Part shown: piece after piece, positions 43,951 to 44,104 of the stretch
How the letters are laid out: each line of letters opens with the position of its first letter
Numbering within the stretch: the stretch's first letter is position 1
Assembly: GCA_030525705.1 (NCBI GenBank)
Contig: JAUNEE010000007.1
Span: 1-44,104 of the forward strand
Source: Moraxella sp.
GTDB taxonomy: Bacteria; Pseudomonadota; Gammaproteobacteria; Pseudomonadales; Moraxellaceae
Length of the DNA stretch: 44,104 bases
Direction of reading: 5' to 3'
The notes under the pieces: generated by a model
Seen by the model: the letters and a program-made list of their open reading frames with translations, nothing else
Told to the model about the DNA's origin: nothing
Database searches by the model: none
Translations under genes and position numbers: made by a program

Positions 43951-44104
43951 ATGAGCGAAACTCTATCCAATCGTGTTAGCCGTTTAATTAGCGGTGGTTT
44001 TCATAGTCTATTGGACAAAGCCGAAGATTTAGCCCCATTGATGGCATTAAATGAAAGCGTGCGAGAACTTGATAAAGCCATTGATGAAGTGCGGTCAGAG
44101 CTTG
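43951..44104 (+). CDS. PspA/IM30-family protein, 5' part only
   Basis: Starts at ATG 43951 with AAAGGAG 7 bases upstream and runs off the window after 51 codons: MSETLSNRVSRLISGGFHSL, LDKAEDLAPLMALNESVREL, DKAIDEVRSEL. The amphipathic N-terminal helix, LLDKAED and the following helical, heptad-like MxLNExVRELDKAI fit the opening of PspA/Vipp1 proteins (N-terminal membrane-binding helix then hairpin). These ESCRT-III-like proteins coat and repair the inner membrane under stress. Confidence 0.62.
   Translation, partial: MSETLSNRVSRLISGGFHSLLDKAEDLAPLMALNESVRELDKAIDEVRSEL

Overview
The window looks like chromosome of a Moraxella species (Gammaproteobacteria, Moraxellaceae). This rests on gene content and order: an S10-spc-alpha ribosomal cluster, tpiA-secG-tRNA-Leu-tRNA-fMet-rimP-nusA-infB, a type IV pilus pilBCD cluster, a UspA/YadA-like trimeric autotransporter preceded by a poly-G tract, moderately AT-rich DNA and AT-rich spacers. 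The species assignment is inference; no marker was searched.

Layout. 1-11602 (minus strand): rpsK(partial)-rpsM | rpmJ-secY-rplO-rpmD-rpsE-rplR-rplF-rpsH-rpsN-rplE-rplX-rplN | rpsQ-rpmC-rplP-rpsC-rplV-rpsS-rplB-rplW-rplD-rplC-rpsJ. Each classical operon boundary carries a recognisable sigma70 promoter, and there is an extra promoter/palindrome between rpsH and rplF. 11938-15758 (plus): pyrC and rnt overlapping, tRNA-Glu, a DUF2062 membrane protein, yaaA. 15826-19811 (minus): pilD, pilC, pilB for type IV pilus biogenesis. 20148-26654 (plus): tpiA, secG, tRNA-Leu(GAG), initiator tRNA, a terminator-bearing leader, rimP, nusA, infB.

26655-31520 is accessory: a DUF3800 gene lying between two diverged copies of the infB terminator region, a long repeat-bearing spacer, a DUF2147 exported protein, a secreted DRGH-type endonuclease, a long gene-free C-rich spacer, and a lipoprotein fusing a BamE/SmpA-like domain to an OmpA domain. 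31521-36905 (minus) is a 1794-residue trimeric autotransporter with a 170-bp perfect internal repeat; an 11-base poly-G tract lies about 170 bases upstream of its start, a layout that suggests phase variation.

37557-38683 is a small toxin-antitoxin graveyard: a frameshifted HigA-type antitoxin, an intact BrnA-like antitoxin and a broken brnT toxin, bounded by perfect 18-bp inverted repeats. One of those repeats is also the end of a MITE-like element belonging to a repeat family with four recognisable copies in the window. 38798-39360 (minus) holds rplT and rpmI without infC. 39868-43079 (plus) is tatA-tatB-tatC followed by an overlapping SF1 helicase. The window ends with a ribbon-helix-helix-like protein behind a double TTGAATTC palindrome and the start of a PspA/IM30 gene whose upstream region carries the same motif.

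The housekeeping blocks (translation, Sec and Tat export, type IV pili) frame two variable zones, 26.7-31 kb and 36.9-39.8 kb, where most of the unusual structure sits.
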